Source of the DNA: Phymatolithon calcareum
Lineage: Eukaryota; Rhodophyta; Florideophyceae; Hapalidiales
DNA length: 64,000 nt
Direction of reading: 5' to 3'
Assembly: GCA_977006965.1 (NCBI GenBank)
Contig: OZ345368.1
Span: 62,001 to 126,000 of the forward strand
Shown: positions 55,498 through 64,000 of the stretch, piece by piece
How positions within the stretch are numbered: position 1 is the first letter of the stretch
Layout: every line of letters begins with the position of its first letter
Notes under the pieces: model-generated
Told to the model about the DNA's origin: nothing
Seen by the model: only the letters and a program-made list of their open reading frames with translations
Database searches by the model: none
Program-made: the position numbers and the translations under genes

Positions 55498-55685
55498 CGC
55501 GGGACACAAACATGACGATGATGACCGGAAAACATGTGGAGTAGGATGGTAAAGATGATGGGACAGTGGTTATGGCGTTTGGTTGCCATTGGGAGACGCT
55601 GAGGAGGTTTGTTACTTCTGGGTCCGCGTTTCCAGCCTGTTTTCGCAGGTTGTTACTTCTGGGTCCGCGCACAGAGGCCATTTGC
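55498..55685. repeat. truncated extra copy at the right end of the satellite
   Basis: After TATACCTAGGA the sequence jumps back to GACGCGGGACACAAACATG and repeats the text of about 55175-55362, stopping at GAGGCCATTTG, where unrelated DNA begins. This looks like a slippage or recombination product at the array edge. Confidence 0.85.
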
Positions 55686-56039
55686 TATAGCAGAACGAAA
55701 TCTCCAGTTCAAAAGATTACCCATTGTTTTTGTAGACGCGAGAAAACACGAGCTGCTTTCACGTAACTGACGAAAGTAAATATGAGCTTGGACCGATAAA
55801 TATTTAATAGTTCATCTAAAATTGAGCATTTTCAGCGCTCATATCACTTTCATTAAAATTCAGTTCTATTGTCCAGATGATCTTCCAAACTCGGTCAACC
55901 TTCGGTGGAAAAATAAGTTGGAAGCTTAAATTCGATTCTTTATTCTGCTGTGATAAGGATTTTATAAGTTGTAAATGACAACAGTTTTCCTCGGAGAGGA
56001 GAAGCGTTTTCAAAGCCACCCATTGACCTCTTGGAAGAG

Positions 56040-56900
56040 CGGCCAATGCTCGAATTTGAGTAGCTCATCTAGAAAAAGAATGCTAACATCAGTGACACCC
56101 GGTTCCACATCCTCACCAGTCTCAACTGCTGTCAGGTCGCGTTCTGGTATTGCCGAGGACACGAATTCTTTTAAAATTTTCATTTCCTATGCTTCGCGGC
56201 ATTTCGAAACCGATCCTGCGCCCATCGCAAGAGCAAGTGGAAAGCCTTTGCATGTTCCTAATATTGCCTACCTGTAAGTCTTAATTTCCGCTTCCTCTTC
56301 ATCATCCCGAGTCGGCTGGTTGTACAGTCAACTATCAAAACATGGCATTATTCTTCGCAACAGGATTGATAGGTCTGAATTCTACTTGGAAAACCTTTGT
56401 CGACGAAGGTGTAGCGTCAATAAGATTGCCGATGTCAATTGCCGAATTGGCCAAAAGCGCGCTGTTTCATGTCAGATTTTTGATACGTCCTTTCATAGCC
56501 TCTCGGCCGCACTTTTCTAAACAAATCATCAATAACAACCAGTAAGGAAAAACCTGCAAGCCGACCTTCGGCACTAACAATAACTGAACGTAGTGACATT
56601 TCGTGACTCACAGACGGCAAGAAAGATCCACCCGCGACAGTTTCAACCATTTCCGCGATTTAATCGCACACGCCTTCTTCAGAAGAATCTTGCCCAATTT
56701 GAATCAATCTGGTACCGCTAGAAAAATGCTGCGCTACTTCGAGATCGCGAACGAGCAAGGTTTCCAAGATGCTCTTTCCCACGCGCTTCGGACCACGTAT
56801 AGGGTACTCGATGAAACGTGGGGCTTGTGCTTTGCCAATCTAGTGGAAACAAGATATCATAGCTATCAGTTTATTATCAAGCATGTACATATCGACCCCG
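56040..56900 (-). pseudogene. decayed P-loop NTPase (Walker A and B)
   Basis: The minus-strand frame reads RFIEYPIRGPKRVGKSILET, where GPKRVGKS (56794-56771) is a Walker A. In the same frame, 83 codons on, LLVVIDDLF (56545 leftwards) is a Walker B. Between them there is one TAA (56660-56662). Further left, other frames give FPLALAMGAGSVSK and TDVSILFLDELLKF, possibly the same gene after frameshifts. Family uncertain: candidates are NB-ARC/NACHT-like or another STAND NTPase. A plus-strand 114-residue ORF here is the shadow of this frame. Confidence 0.45.
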
Positions 56901-56950
56901 ATTTTCGTGACACGAATCATCATTTGGAAACAAGCTGGATTCGATAATCA

Positions 56951-57559
56951 AAAAACCTGGGTATCGAATTTAGCTTGGTTTCTCATTTCTTAGGTTTCCA
57001 TTGATGTGCTGACCGCTACAATGCGTGACAGGTAAAGCCTGGTAATGGAACTATTTTTCTAGCTGGCATTACAATAATCAACACCCTTAATGTACGCATA
57101 TAGGACAGATATCACAGAATTTGATTCAATTTTACGGAAGATGCTTTTTGCAGCGAGGGCTACGATGTTAACCCGGATTACAAGTGTTTTAATATATGAT
57201 CGAAGCTACAACATGACTGCTGAAACGAATCTCCCTTGCAGTATCGTGAGTGTTCCTGAGGGATGGATGGATGGATTTCTGTTTCATTGAAGCTCCCTTA
57301 GTCAATTATCATTGCACCTGAGAGATTTTCGTTGCGTTACAATCCTTCGCTTACGTTTTCATTTTGATTTCGGACATTTTCTTTCGACGGTATCAACTGC
57401 CATTTCCAGCATCTCTTTTTGAATATCGGAAAGTAGTTGCTTGGGCATTAAGTTTGAGATAACTGTGAGAGCTTCATCAAGTTCGGAATCTTCGTTTCTT
57501 GCTTGCTCTTGCCAGGGATAAGTGTTACTGACGGCGATTCATAAATTCCAAATGGCAAA
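56951..57559. other. no gene recognised
   Basis: AT-rich, short ORFs. Contains the 21-bp word shared with 21173-21195. Confidence 0.35.
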
Positions 57560-58182
57560 ATATTTTCCCTGTCACTAATTTTCACGTCTGTGTCGCTAAA
57601 TTGAAAAACAGCACATCAGTGTCACTAATATGAAAAACAGCATTCCCGAGGAAAACTTAAACTTATTGCATTAAGTTGACCGTTCAGAGCCATTAATCAT
57701 GCCTGCGATTTTGGGAGAGCTTTGCTATTGACTATAGAACACTACTGCAAAAATTTCTCTATGGCCCGATCTATCCACGTTATGGGCCAATTCAACTTTG
57801 TCAGACCCTTACAAAGGAAAACAATACCACTCAATGAGTATCATATAGATTCTGAAAACATTGTGCACAACACCTGGAGCTCGCGAAACGTGGAATTGGC
57901 AACGAGTATTACTCCTTGCAAAATTTTTACAAGATGAAAAGACTTTGCAATAATTATGTCACGAAAATTGTACATTTCTAGCTTCTTCTGTAATTTTTAG
58001 TGACATGGTCGATTCGTTTGGAAGATTAGTAACACTGAGATGCCGTTTTTGGAAAATAGTGACACCAAGGCACTGTTTTGCAGATTAGTGGCACTGACGT
58101 GTCATTTTGCAGAATAGTGACACTGAAATGTCTTTTTCCCGATTAGTGACACAGACGCGAGAATTACTGACACTGAAAATAT
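57560..58182. mobile_element. non-autonomous TIR element with subterminal repeats (0.62 kb)
   Basis: Left end 57560-57594 and right end 58148-58182 are inverted repeats of 35 bp with five mismatches, built around TGTCACTAATTTTCACGTCT and its complement. Inside the right end a degenerate unit of about 29 bp (ATTAGTGACACTGA...TGTCNTTTTGCAG) repeats at 58024, 58055, 58083, 58113 and 58141. Two inverted relatives lie in the left end (57589, 57616). The interior has only a 71-residue ORF. No clear target-site duplication. Repeated CACTA/TAGTG words near the ends recall CACTA-type elements, but this is not proven. Confidence 0.65.
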
Positions 58183-58490
58183 GCGTCTAATTCCAAATTC
58201 AAAAAATGAATTTGATTGAAAACTGTACTTTCCGGAAGTTTCTTGGGCTGATATGTGGGGTACTGCTGTATAATTTCAGAATACTCTACTCACACTTGCA
58301 CTTATAGGTGCAACTGCAGGTATCTGCTGCAGGGTGATAGTCTACTTGTTAAAGCGACGCCTCCGCACAGAGACACACTTCCACTAAGACTGATTCTTGA
58401 GGACACTCGTGTTCGCGTCCTCTGACCCCGCATTAAGAGTTTAGGAATCCACGCAACACAAGGTGGTAAGCTCACAGCGTAGGGTGTACT
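58183..58490. other. no gene recognised
   Basis: Spacer before the NB-ARC-like pseudogene; its upstream exon or promoter, if any, was not identified. Confidence 0.35.
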
Positions 58491-59069
58491 TTGTCTCCTC
58501 CGTTTGCCGGAATTTCCAAAGCCGCAGGTCGTGTGCTCGGAGTTATCGGCATAATCAATCAGGTGACACAGAGATTTTCCAACCTGCAGATTCGCTGTGA
58601 AGAGTTCTGGTCATTGTCAGACAACTGGCATACTTCAATCAAGTCGTTTGAAGACTGCAAAAGAAGTGTTAAAAGTATCGAAGCAACACTTGTGGATGAC
58701 ATGGAATCCATTGGCGAACGTCCGAGAATCACATTTCGCGCCCCTCTCAAGCAAGTTGAGGAATCCCTGAGAACGGCGGAGGACATCTTGAAGAGCCTGG
58801 AGGATGAGTTAATAAGAGAGTGGTTTCCTGCACATGTTGTCGGTAACACGTCAATTCGAGGACGTCATTCATTGAGGAACAGGAATCGAACTGTGTACGG
58901 TCGTCCAGTGAATGAGGCCAAACCTTTCTCTAGGATGAAGAAGGTAAAAACAGCGCTTGAAGAACTTGATGCGATATGGATAGAGGTTCAACCGGCGACT
59001 GAACGTGTGTCAATTGCTCTCGTTACTCCATCCATGAGATATAATGACATGATTGCATGTGACGAATAA
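58491..59069 (+). CDS. N-terminal helical domain of NB-ARC protein
   Basis: About 192 residues, mostly helical (AAGRVLGVIGIINQVTQRFS, LKQVEESLRTAEDILKSLED), like the helical domains preceding NB-ARC modules. There is no ATG at its beginning; the open frame extends upstream past a possible splice acceptor (CACAG near 58476), so the true start is unknown. A TAA at 59067-59069 interrupts, but the frame goes on (HFNEPPLPKNVVLHF) into the P-loop. Confidence 0.6.
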   Translation: MSPPFAGISKAAGRVLGVIGIINQVTQRFSNLQIRCEEFWSLSDNWHTSIKSFEDCKRSVKSIEATLVDDMESIGERPRITFRAPLKQVEESLRTAEDILKSLEDELIREWFPAHVVGNTSIRGRHSLRNRNRTVYGRPVNEAKPFSRMKKVKTALEELDAIWIEVQPATERVSIALVTPSMRYNDMIACDE

Positions 59070-59800
59070 GATGCGCATTTTAACGAGCCGCCGCTTCCAA
59101 AGAATGTGGTGCTGCACTTCAGTGGTGATACCATGGAAGAATTCTTGAAGCGTGAAGTATTGTCGAACTGCGCCGGTGTAAGAGAAACGCCTGCTGTTAG
59201 TGCAAGTCTAGTTGGGGCCGTGGGAATGGGTGAAGTGGGGAAAACAGTTGCACTTCAGGGTCTGTGACGTGAATCAACAAGTTCTTGGATGGGGTGTTCT
59301 TTATCACTCTTGGACAAGGCACTTCTGAACAGGATGTGATTGAAGGTGTGGCACACTTTGTTGAAAGCTCGGACGGCAAGTCTCTTGCCAGGGATATCGT
59401 AAATAAGAGATCTGCAGAATCAGCAGCTAAACAATCCTCGACGAGGTTCAAAGGTAGGTGTGCCTTGTTTGTCTGCGATGATATCTGGTCTTTCTACGGG
59501 CACCCTATTGGATATCTAAGTTCGCTTAAGCTGTTGCTTTGCAACTCACGATGAAGTGCAATGGTGATATTGACACGGGAGAGGTCCATCTCGCAACATT
59601 TCGTCTATGTGAAATTCAGTCCGAGCGAAGTTCGTGGGCAGCAGGCGTTGAAAATTCTTGCCAAGTATGCTGGGATCGAAACTGAATGTGCTCAAATATC
59701 AAGCTACACTTAGATTGTATTTCGAGACATCCTGGATGTATTCGCTGGACTGCCAGTAGTATTAGGAGTGCCGCGTAAAGCTGACCTCCGAGAGCGGCTG
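59070..59800 (+). pseudogene. NB-ARC domain
   Basis: P-loop VGMGEVGKTVAL at 59220-59255 is in the frame of the N-terminal domain. TGA follows, then after a frameshift DGVFFITLGQG, EGVAHFVES and ALFVCDDIWSF (kinase 2, about 59465-59490). In shifted frames: MVILTREISQ (RNBS-B-like), VKFSPSEVRGQQALKILAKY and FAGLPVVLGV (GLPL motif, about 59741-59768). All hallmark blocks appear in the right order and spacing. Confidence 0.75.
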
Positions 59801-60700
59801 CTATAATCCGAGACAGCTAGGCGTCAACCAATCAATGGGTGAAAAAGGACTGCTTTGAGAGGAAGCAGGTGCATTGGCTGGAGCGACGCAGAAGCCTTTG
59901 TGACACCTATAAGAGGATACGTTGCGCCGAGCAAAAAGCCGAGGAGCGAGCGCGGCGGCGGAAGTGGAGAAAACGTGCAACGAGGATCAAGAAGTTAGTT
60001 TCCAGAGAGTACCTAAAATGGCAGCGGTAGGCCGCTGCCGGCAGAGCGTCTATAGAGACGATGTTAACGCCCTTTATCAATAGGGACTTACGCGAGTACC
60101 GAATCACGTGCCAGGCGCGGTTACGACATGCCATCGGATCAGCTTTCCAACGAGCTCGGTACACTGATCACCGAGCTGCAAAATGTGGTGCAATGAACAC
60201 ACAATGACGCCTCGCAATCGGGAGTCGTCTATGGCGAACAATACAGGAGTTCTGCAATTTAGATGTGTATCATTGCACTGTGTCTTGCACCGGATGACCG
60301 CTATGTTTGCAGCGGCAGGGAACACGAACATGGGGTATTTGGCAGTCCCCTATTTGCGCCGGATGATCGCTGTACGAGTAGCGGCCGGTGAACGGACGCC
60401 AGCCCGGAATACTTCTCAGTCCTCGTTTCGAACGGGTTCTATCCCATGAACCTTGCTCGACATCTGGCTAGGAGTGAAGGGTAGAATCTAGAATCGTTGC
60501 TGTCGGATGTACCATAGTCGAGGAGGCGAATAAAGGTTAGAGGAACAGTGGCTCTGCGGGACGATTTTCCGGAATTACGGGATGGTAGCCGGACAGGTAC
60601 TTGGGTTGACGCAGTGCTGAGCACCGTCGAAGGGAGATGGGTGAACATCAACAAGACTATTCACGTAACTCTGTTTGAAATGTACAGGCAGTTGCAGTCG
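59801..60700 (+). pseudogene. linker region of NB-ARC/WD40 pseudogene, possibly with an insertion
   Basis: Includes a very basic 63-codon ORF at 59839-60030 (RARRRKWRKRATRIKK) and many stops. LRDDFPELRDGSRTGTWVDA and INKTIHVTLFEMYRQLQ near 60550-60690 could belong to the post-NB-ARC helical part. Assignment is by position only. Confidence 0.35.
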
Positions 60701-60708
60701 CAGTACAG

Positions 60709-61220
60709 ATGGTCAGAGATTGTGCAGCGCTTCTTGTCAAGTGTGTCGATGCATGTTCCGATGCCTCACTACGTGCTGAAGCACGAGCCTCGATAGAGGC
60801 CGATGCGAGGCAACACTCCCGTATCGACTTTGCGGTGGAATTTATAGCCCTGGATTTCATTAAAGAAAGAAATATAATTGCAGTCCTGCAAGGAGAGGAA
60901 ATCCATGTTTTCGATTTGAAAGCGATGTCTACTTTGCATACAATGAAGGGCCATGACAATGAAATCAACAGTGTTGCAATGAACGGGAACGAAATTCGAA
61001 TGATTTCGGGATCCAAAGACAAAACCGTTCATTTATGAGATGAGCAAAGCGGAGATTGCGTGATGGCACCACTCCTTGGAGACGAGGGTGTTGTGGAGTG
61101 CGTTGCAATGAACGGGGACGGAAGTCGAATTGTTTCGGGACCTTGAGACTTCACCGTTCGTGAATGGGATGGACAGAGCGGTGAATGCGTGAACAATTGG
61201 ATAACGGAGCTTAACAACAT
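60709..61220 (+). pseudogene. WD40 repeats of NB-ARC protein
   Basis: IHVFDLKAMSTLHTMKGHDN, INSVAMNGNEIRMISGSKDK and TVHL*DEQSGDCV form one repeat; VVECVAMNGDGSRIVSGP*D, FTVREWDGQSGECV the next. GH, D and WD-type positions are visible. Both stops are TGA at or next to the expected Trp. The array ends after two recognisable repeats, so the propeller is truncated. Confidence 0.75.
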
Positions 61221-61741
61221 AGCTTGTAAAAAATAATTTATATTTAAATGTATTGGAATATGTATTTATATTTATTTAATCAACTGCAATCTGTTGGATA
61301 AATAATTCGTTCATAGTCTCGATAGAATAAAATAATTTATTCTCGAAGGAGGCAGAATACTCTTAGAATTACTCTCTGTGTCTGATTCTGATAGTGCTCG
61401 TACTTGTCTTTTCTATTACTACTATTGTTGCTCCCAAATAGAACATGTTTTCTTGCGTACGTAAAGTTGCAACATTACACTCACATGATTGATATCAATA
61501 GTACGTGTCTCGCTTGTAGACTACAACGTACTATGATTTGAACGTTGGTGAGAACATTAGAACCATCTTTCCGACAGTTAGCTGTTATCAGGATTGCTGC
61601 AATGTCTAAACACTAGTACTTAAATGGCGACCCGGGCAAGTCAAATCACTCACATCCAAGCCAACCTCCATCACTTCATCAACTTCTATCAATTGCACAT
61701 CTTTATGAGCGTCCTTCAATTTTATTTGGACTACTGGAATC
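61221..61741. other. AT-rich spacer, no gene
   Basis: Rich in AATAAT/TTTAT words with no coding potential seen; separates the NB-ARC relic from hAT copy A. Confidence 0.5.
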
Positions 61742-62176
61742 ATGCCGCACAAGTCAACACTTGGTAAACGAGTCAGGGAAAGGTTTTTTAGCCAGGACAA
61801 CGACGACGACGATTGCGTTTGGAGATGCCTCTGTGGCACTACTAGGAAGCAGAATGGCAGTGGATATGCCAATCTGTTATCGCACGTGCGAGCCAAGCGT
61901 CCAGAGGAATTGAAAGATCTTCAGGAAACCGACTCTTCGCTCGTGTCATCGACATGCACACCATAGATTAATTCAAGTGAGGAGGCGGCTTGCTTCTACA
62001 AACCTAAAGTGGTCGCGGATCATGGTTGGGTGCATTTTCTTCTCTCGACTCTGCTGCCGTTTTCTGTTGTCGATCAAGAGGCGTTTCGAAAGCACATCAA
62101 ATACCCCAACCTTTCTACGAAGTCCGTTGTCAAGTACATGGGCCACCTCACCAAGCGAGCTGAACAAAAAATATAA
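61742..62176 (+). pseudogene. hAT transposase N-terminal part, copy A
   Basis: One frame with a single TAG at 61964-61966. A BED-like finger, CVWRCLCGTTRKQNGSGYAN followed by LLSH, then after the stop ADHGWVHFLLSTLLPFSVVD, which parallels HAHGWLEFIVKGLMLFTVAE of copy B. It ends at a TAA at 62174-62176, with only the first 145 codons of the protein. No RNase H-like catalytic region. Confidence 0.7.
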
Positions 62177-62582
62177 ATGCAGACCTGTGGTGCATCCAGG
62201 TCGTAAGTAGGATAATGGAATGAGAATATATTCCAATAATTCATATTTCTTTTGACCTTCTCCTTGAATAAATTACTTATGCATTTGACTTTCTTGATTA
62301 AATAATCTATTCTTACGCGAAAGCGAGCTGTGAATATATTGAAAATGAATTATTTACAAGGTATGCTTAACAACTACGGCGGTGCCCGGACAACTATGTG
62401 GTTTATTTGGGCCCAAGTGATGGTGTGCCTCTCCGATGATATTCTGGAAGAATAATGTTGGTCATCGATGGCGCATGACGTGTCGGTTGCGGACTCCTCA
62501 TTTAAGATTGTGAAAATCATGTCAATCAAGACAGTACAACGGGAACTGAGGACCAGGCGAGCACCGTTTGGTAGCAGCCAGG
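62177..62582. other. AT-rich spacer between hAT copies
   Basis: No coding potential recognised. It may contain the end of copy A and the start of copy B, but no inverted repeats or 8-bp duplications were identified. Confidence 0.4.
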
Positions 62583-64000
62583 ATGCCGCGAATTTTCGGT
62601 AAGAATATTCGCGATGAGTTTGTCACGCAGTCGGATCCCAGCTGCGCTGTGAGGACTTGCAAGTGTGTAACGTGACAGAAAGATTCTGGACGGGGCTACA
62701 CGAATTTTGTGAGTCACGTTCAAATCCAGGATCCAAACGAACTGAGCGCTTTATGCGCTGAGAAAGAGTCGACCACAAACATCTCGCAAGTTTCGAGGAC
62801 TCTCTCTCTGTTTTATCCTCGCAAAACGTTGCATGCCCACGGCTGGCTAGAGTTTATCGTTAAAGGCTTGATGCTGTTTACTGTCGCCGAGAACCCTATT
62901 TACACTGCCGCTTGTCGATTTGATTCCATGAGCTACAAGATCGTCATGAAGTTCCTCGATGCTCTCGCGAAAAGCACCGAATCGAAACTCTCACGTCGTC
63001 TTCCGTCGAACTTTGCTCTCGTTCTTGATGATTAGACCGCTGATGATACTTGCTATGCCGGGATATTCGCTACCTTTCCCGCTATTACGACATACAGTTA
63101 CGAAAAGTGTTTATTGGAGTTTTCTCCTTTCGAAGACGAAGAAGGACAGAGTGCCGCTAATCACCACGAATTTCTCAAGTTAGTACCAAGTGTGTTTGGA
63201 AAATTTCTATCGAATGTTGTTGCACTCATCGGCGACAACTGCTCGACGAACAAGTCGCTGGCGGACCTATGTGGTGCAAGTTTTGTTCATTGTGCGAGAC
63301 ACCGTTTTAAATTGGCCATGAAGGACATGATACGTCTACACAAAGCCATTATTGAGAATGTCAGGGCAATCATGCATAAGCTATCGTACCCTATACCGGC
63401 CGTAAAACTCTGCAACTTTACGCACTTACATGCCTACAGGAGCAATGTGACACGATGGTCATCGACAGCGCAAAAGGTCAAGAGCTACATTGCTCTCAGA
63501 GAGTTTCTACCCTAGCTGAATATTGACGAGGTCGATGCTCTAACGTTAAGCACACACCCAAGCCGAAAAGTGGAGTCATTATGCTAGGAGTTCACTTCAT
63601 TCGATGCAATTACCAAGGCTCTCCGAAATGATGACGTATCGATGACGGACGCCCGGGTATTTTTCGATACGGTGATAGAAGAGTTTCCACAACTTTCTGT
63701 CCGCTTGAGATCGACGCCGGCAGTCATCCATCACCTTAAAGTCAAATCCGGAATTGTGAAAATTATGGAGAAACGTGTTTCTGTGATGCCAGAGGCTGAG
63801 CTACTTGCTACCGAGAAATCGAAGAATGTTATCTGTGCTGTGCGTTTGACTGTTGGAGTAAGTTCACTATCTCTGGCCGAGTGCGCATTGAAGCGTTGCA
63901 TAAGCGTTATTTCCTCTGATTCTGAGTACATGGATTTGCAATTCATTGTACCAACGTCGAACATGTGAGAGAGGCTTTTCTGTATCGCTGGTTACGCGTT
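62583..64000 (+). pseudogene. hAT transposase, copy B (continues past window end)
   Basis: A single frame across 1.4 kb with five internal stops (62673 TGA, 63033 TAG, 63513 TAG, 63585 TAG, 63966 TGA) and no frameshift. BED-like start CAVRTCKCVT*QKDSGRGYT. Catalytic region: NFALVLDD*TADDTCYAGIF (first Asp), VALIGDNCSTNKSLADLCG (second Asp) and FVHCARHRFKLAMKD. Near the end LQFIVPTSNM*ERLFCIAGY is the hAT dimerisation motif (usually TSNxxERLFS). Decay is by nonsense changes only. Confidence 0.85.

Larger units (their letters stand above)
46921..55685. repeat. higher-order satellite array, seven units (mostly 1241 bp) of 144-bp monomers plus spacer
   Basis: Units start at the word ATGGGACGTGCAGTAAGAG at 46922, 48019, 49260, 50501, 51742, 53127 and 54368. 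Spacings are 1097, 1241, 1241, 1241, 1385 and 1241 bp. Differences are exact multiples of 144 bp, the length of the inner monomer, so units carry 4, 5, 5, 5, 6, 5 and 5 monomers. Copies are almost identical, with shared point variants (for example GACGATGATG against GTCGATGATG) marking subgroups, as expected from unequal exchange. The array ends with a partial extra copy (55498-55685). Confidence 0.95.
58491..61220 (+). pseudogene. NB-ARC / WD40 (STAND NTPase) gene, decayed
   Basis: Pieces in order on the plus strand: a helical N-terminal domain, NB-ARC with P-loop GMGEVGKT, kinase-2 LFVCDDIW and GLPV, a poorly defined middle, and WD40 repeats. Such proteins act as intracellular sensors that oligomerise on ligand binding (plant NLRs, APAF1-like proteins); here the architecture is NB-ARC with WD40. 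At least two frameshifts and several stops, including TGA at two positions where WD40 repeats have Trp, make it a pseudogene. Introns cannot be excluded for some joins. Confidence 0.75.

Noticed and set aside
46921-55685. CRISPR array
   Set aside because: Monomers are contiguous 144-bp units with no unique spacers, in a clearly eukaryotic context.
56603-56947. 114-codon plus-strand ORF
   Set aside because: The opposite strand carries a Walker A and Walker B pair in frame, so this ORF is its shadow.

Overview
This is eukaryotic nuclear DNA made almost entirely of mobile-element remains. The identifiable parts are an APE-type LINE, Ty1/copia retrotransposons, pogo-like and hAT transposases, a helicase with OrsD-type zinc fingers, a chimeric SINE and an NB-ARC/WD40 relic. 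There are no operons, no prokaryotic gene packing and no convincing single-copy housekeeping gene. This mixture suggests an algal or oomycete-type genome. I lean towards a red alga, but this is inference from the element types and no sequence marker here proves it.

Layout. 1-2.5 kb: interior of a copia-order LTR retrotransposon (gag, protease, integrase) on the minus strand, running off the left edge. 2.5-5.35 kb: nothing recognised. 5.36-5.63 kb: a complete SINE with a 5S rRNA head, a 3' half of tRNA-Ala and a LINE tail, flanked by perfect 13-bp target-site duplications. 5.9-34 kb: a graveyard of decayed pieces, dominated by old LINE relatives and copies of a minus-strand protein with OrsD-like C2H2 fingers, a middle domain, DEAH helicase motifs and a Cys/His tail. 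Blocks near 7.8-15.2 kb and 18.6-25.3 kb are broadly colinear, and a smaller third block lies at 30.9-33.1 kb. 34.57-39.66 kb: a full-length LINE with 12-bp target-site duplications, an open ORF2 (endonuclease plus reverse transcriptase) and an ORF1 with one amber stop. 40-42.7 kb: old LINE scraps and a copia RT/RNase H remnant. 44-45.4 kb: a dead pogo-like DDE transposase. 45.9-46.9 kb: an unrecognised decayed gene.

46.92-55.69 kb is a higher-order satellite: seven long units (mostly 1241 bp), each built from four to six 144-bp monomers plus a spacer carrying inverted copies of an 18-bp motif. 55.7-58.5 kb holds a decayed P-loop NTPase and a 0.6-kb element with terminal inverted repeats and about 29-bp subterminal repeats. 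58.5-61.2 kb is an NB-ARC/WD40 pseudogene. 61.7-64 kb holds two hAT transposase copies, the second running off the right edge.

How the parts relate: the SINE and the LINEs share a 3' tail. A 54-nt stretch of the SINE is identical to a 5'-truncated LINE copy at 26.75-26.99 kb, so this LINE lineage very probably supplied the machinery that moved the SINE. The other elements are relics with stops, indels or lost catalytic residues.
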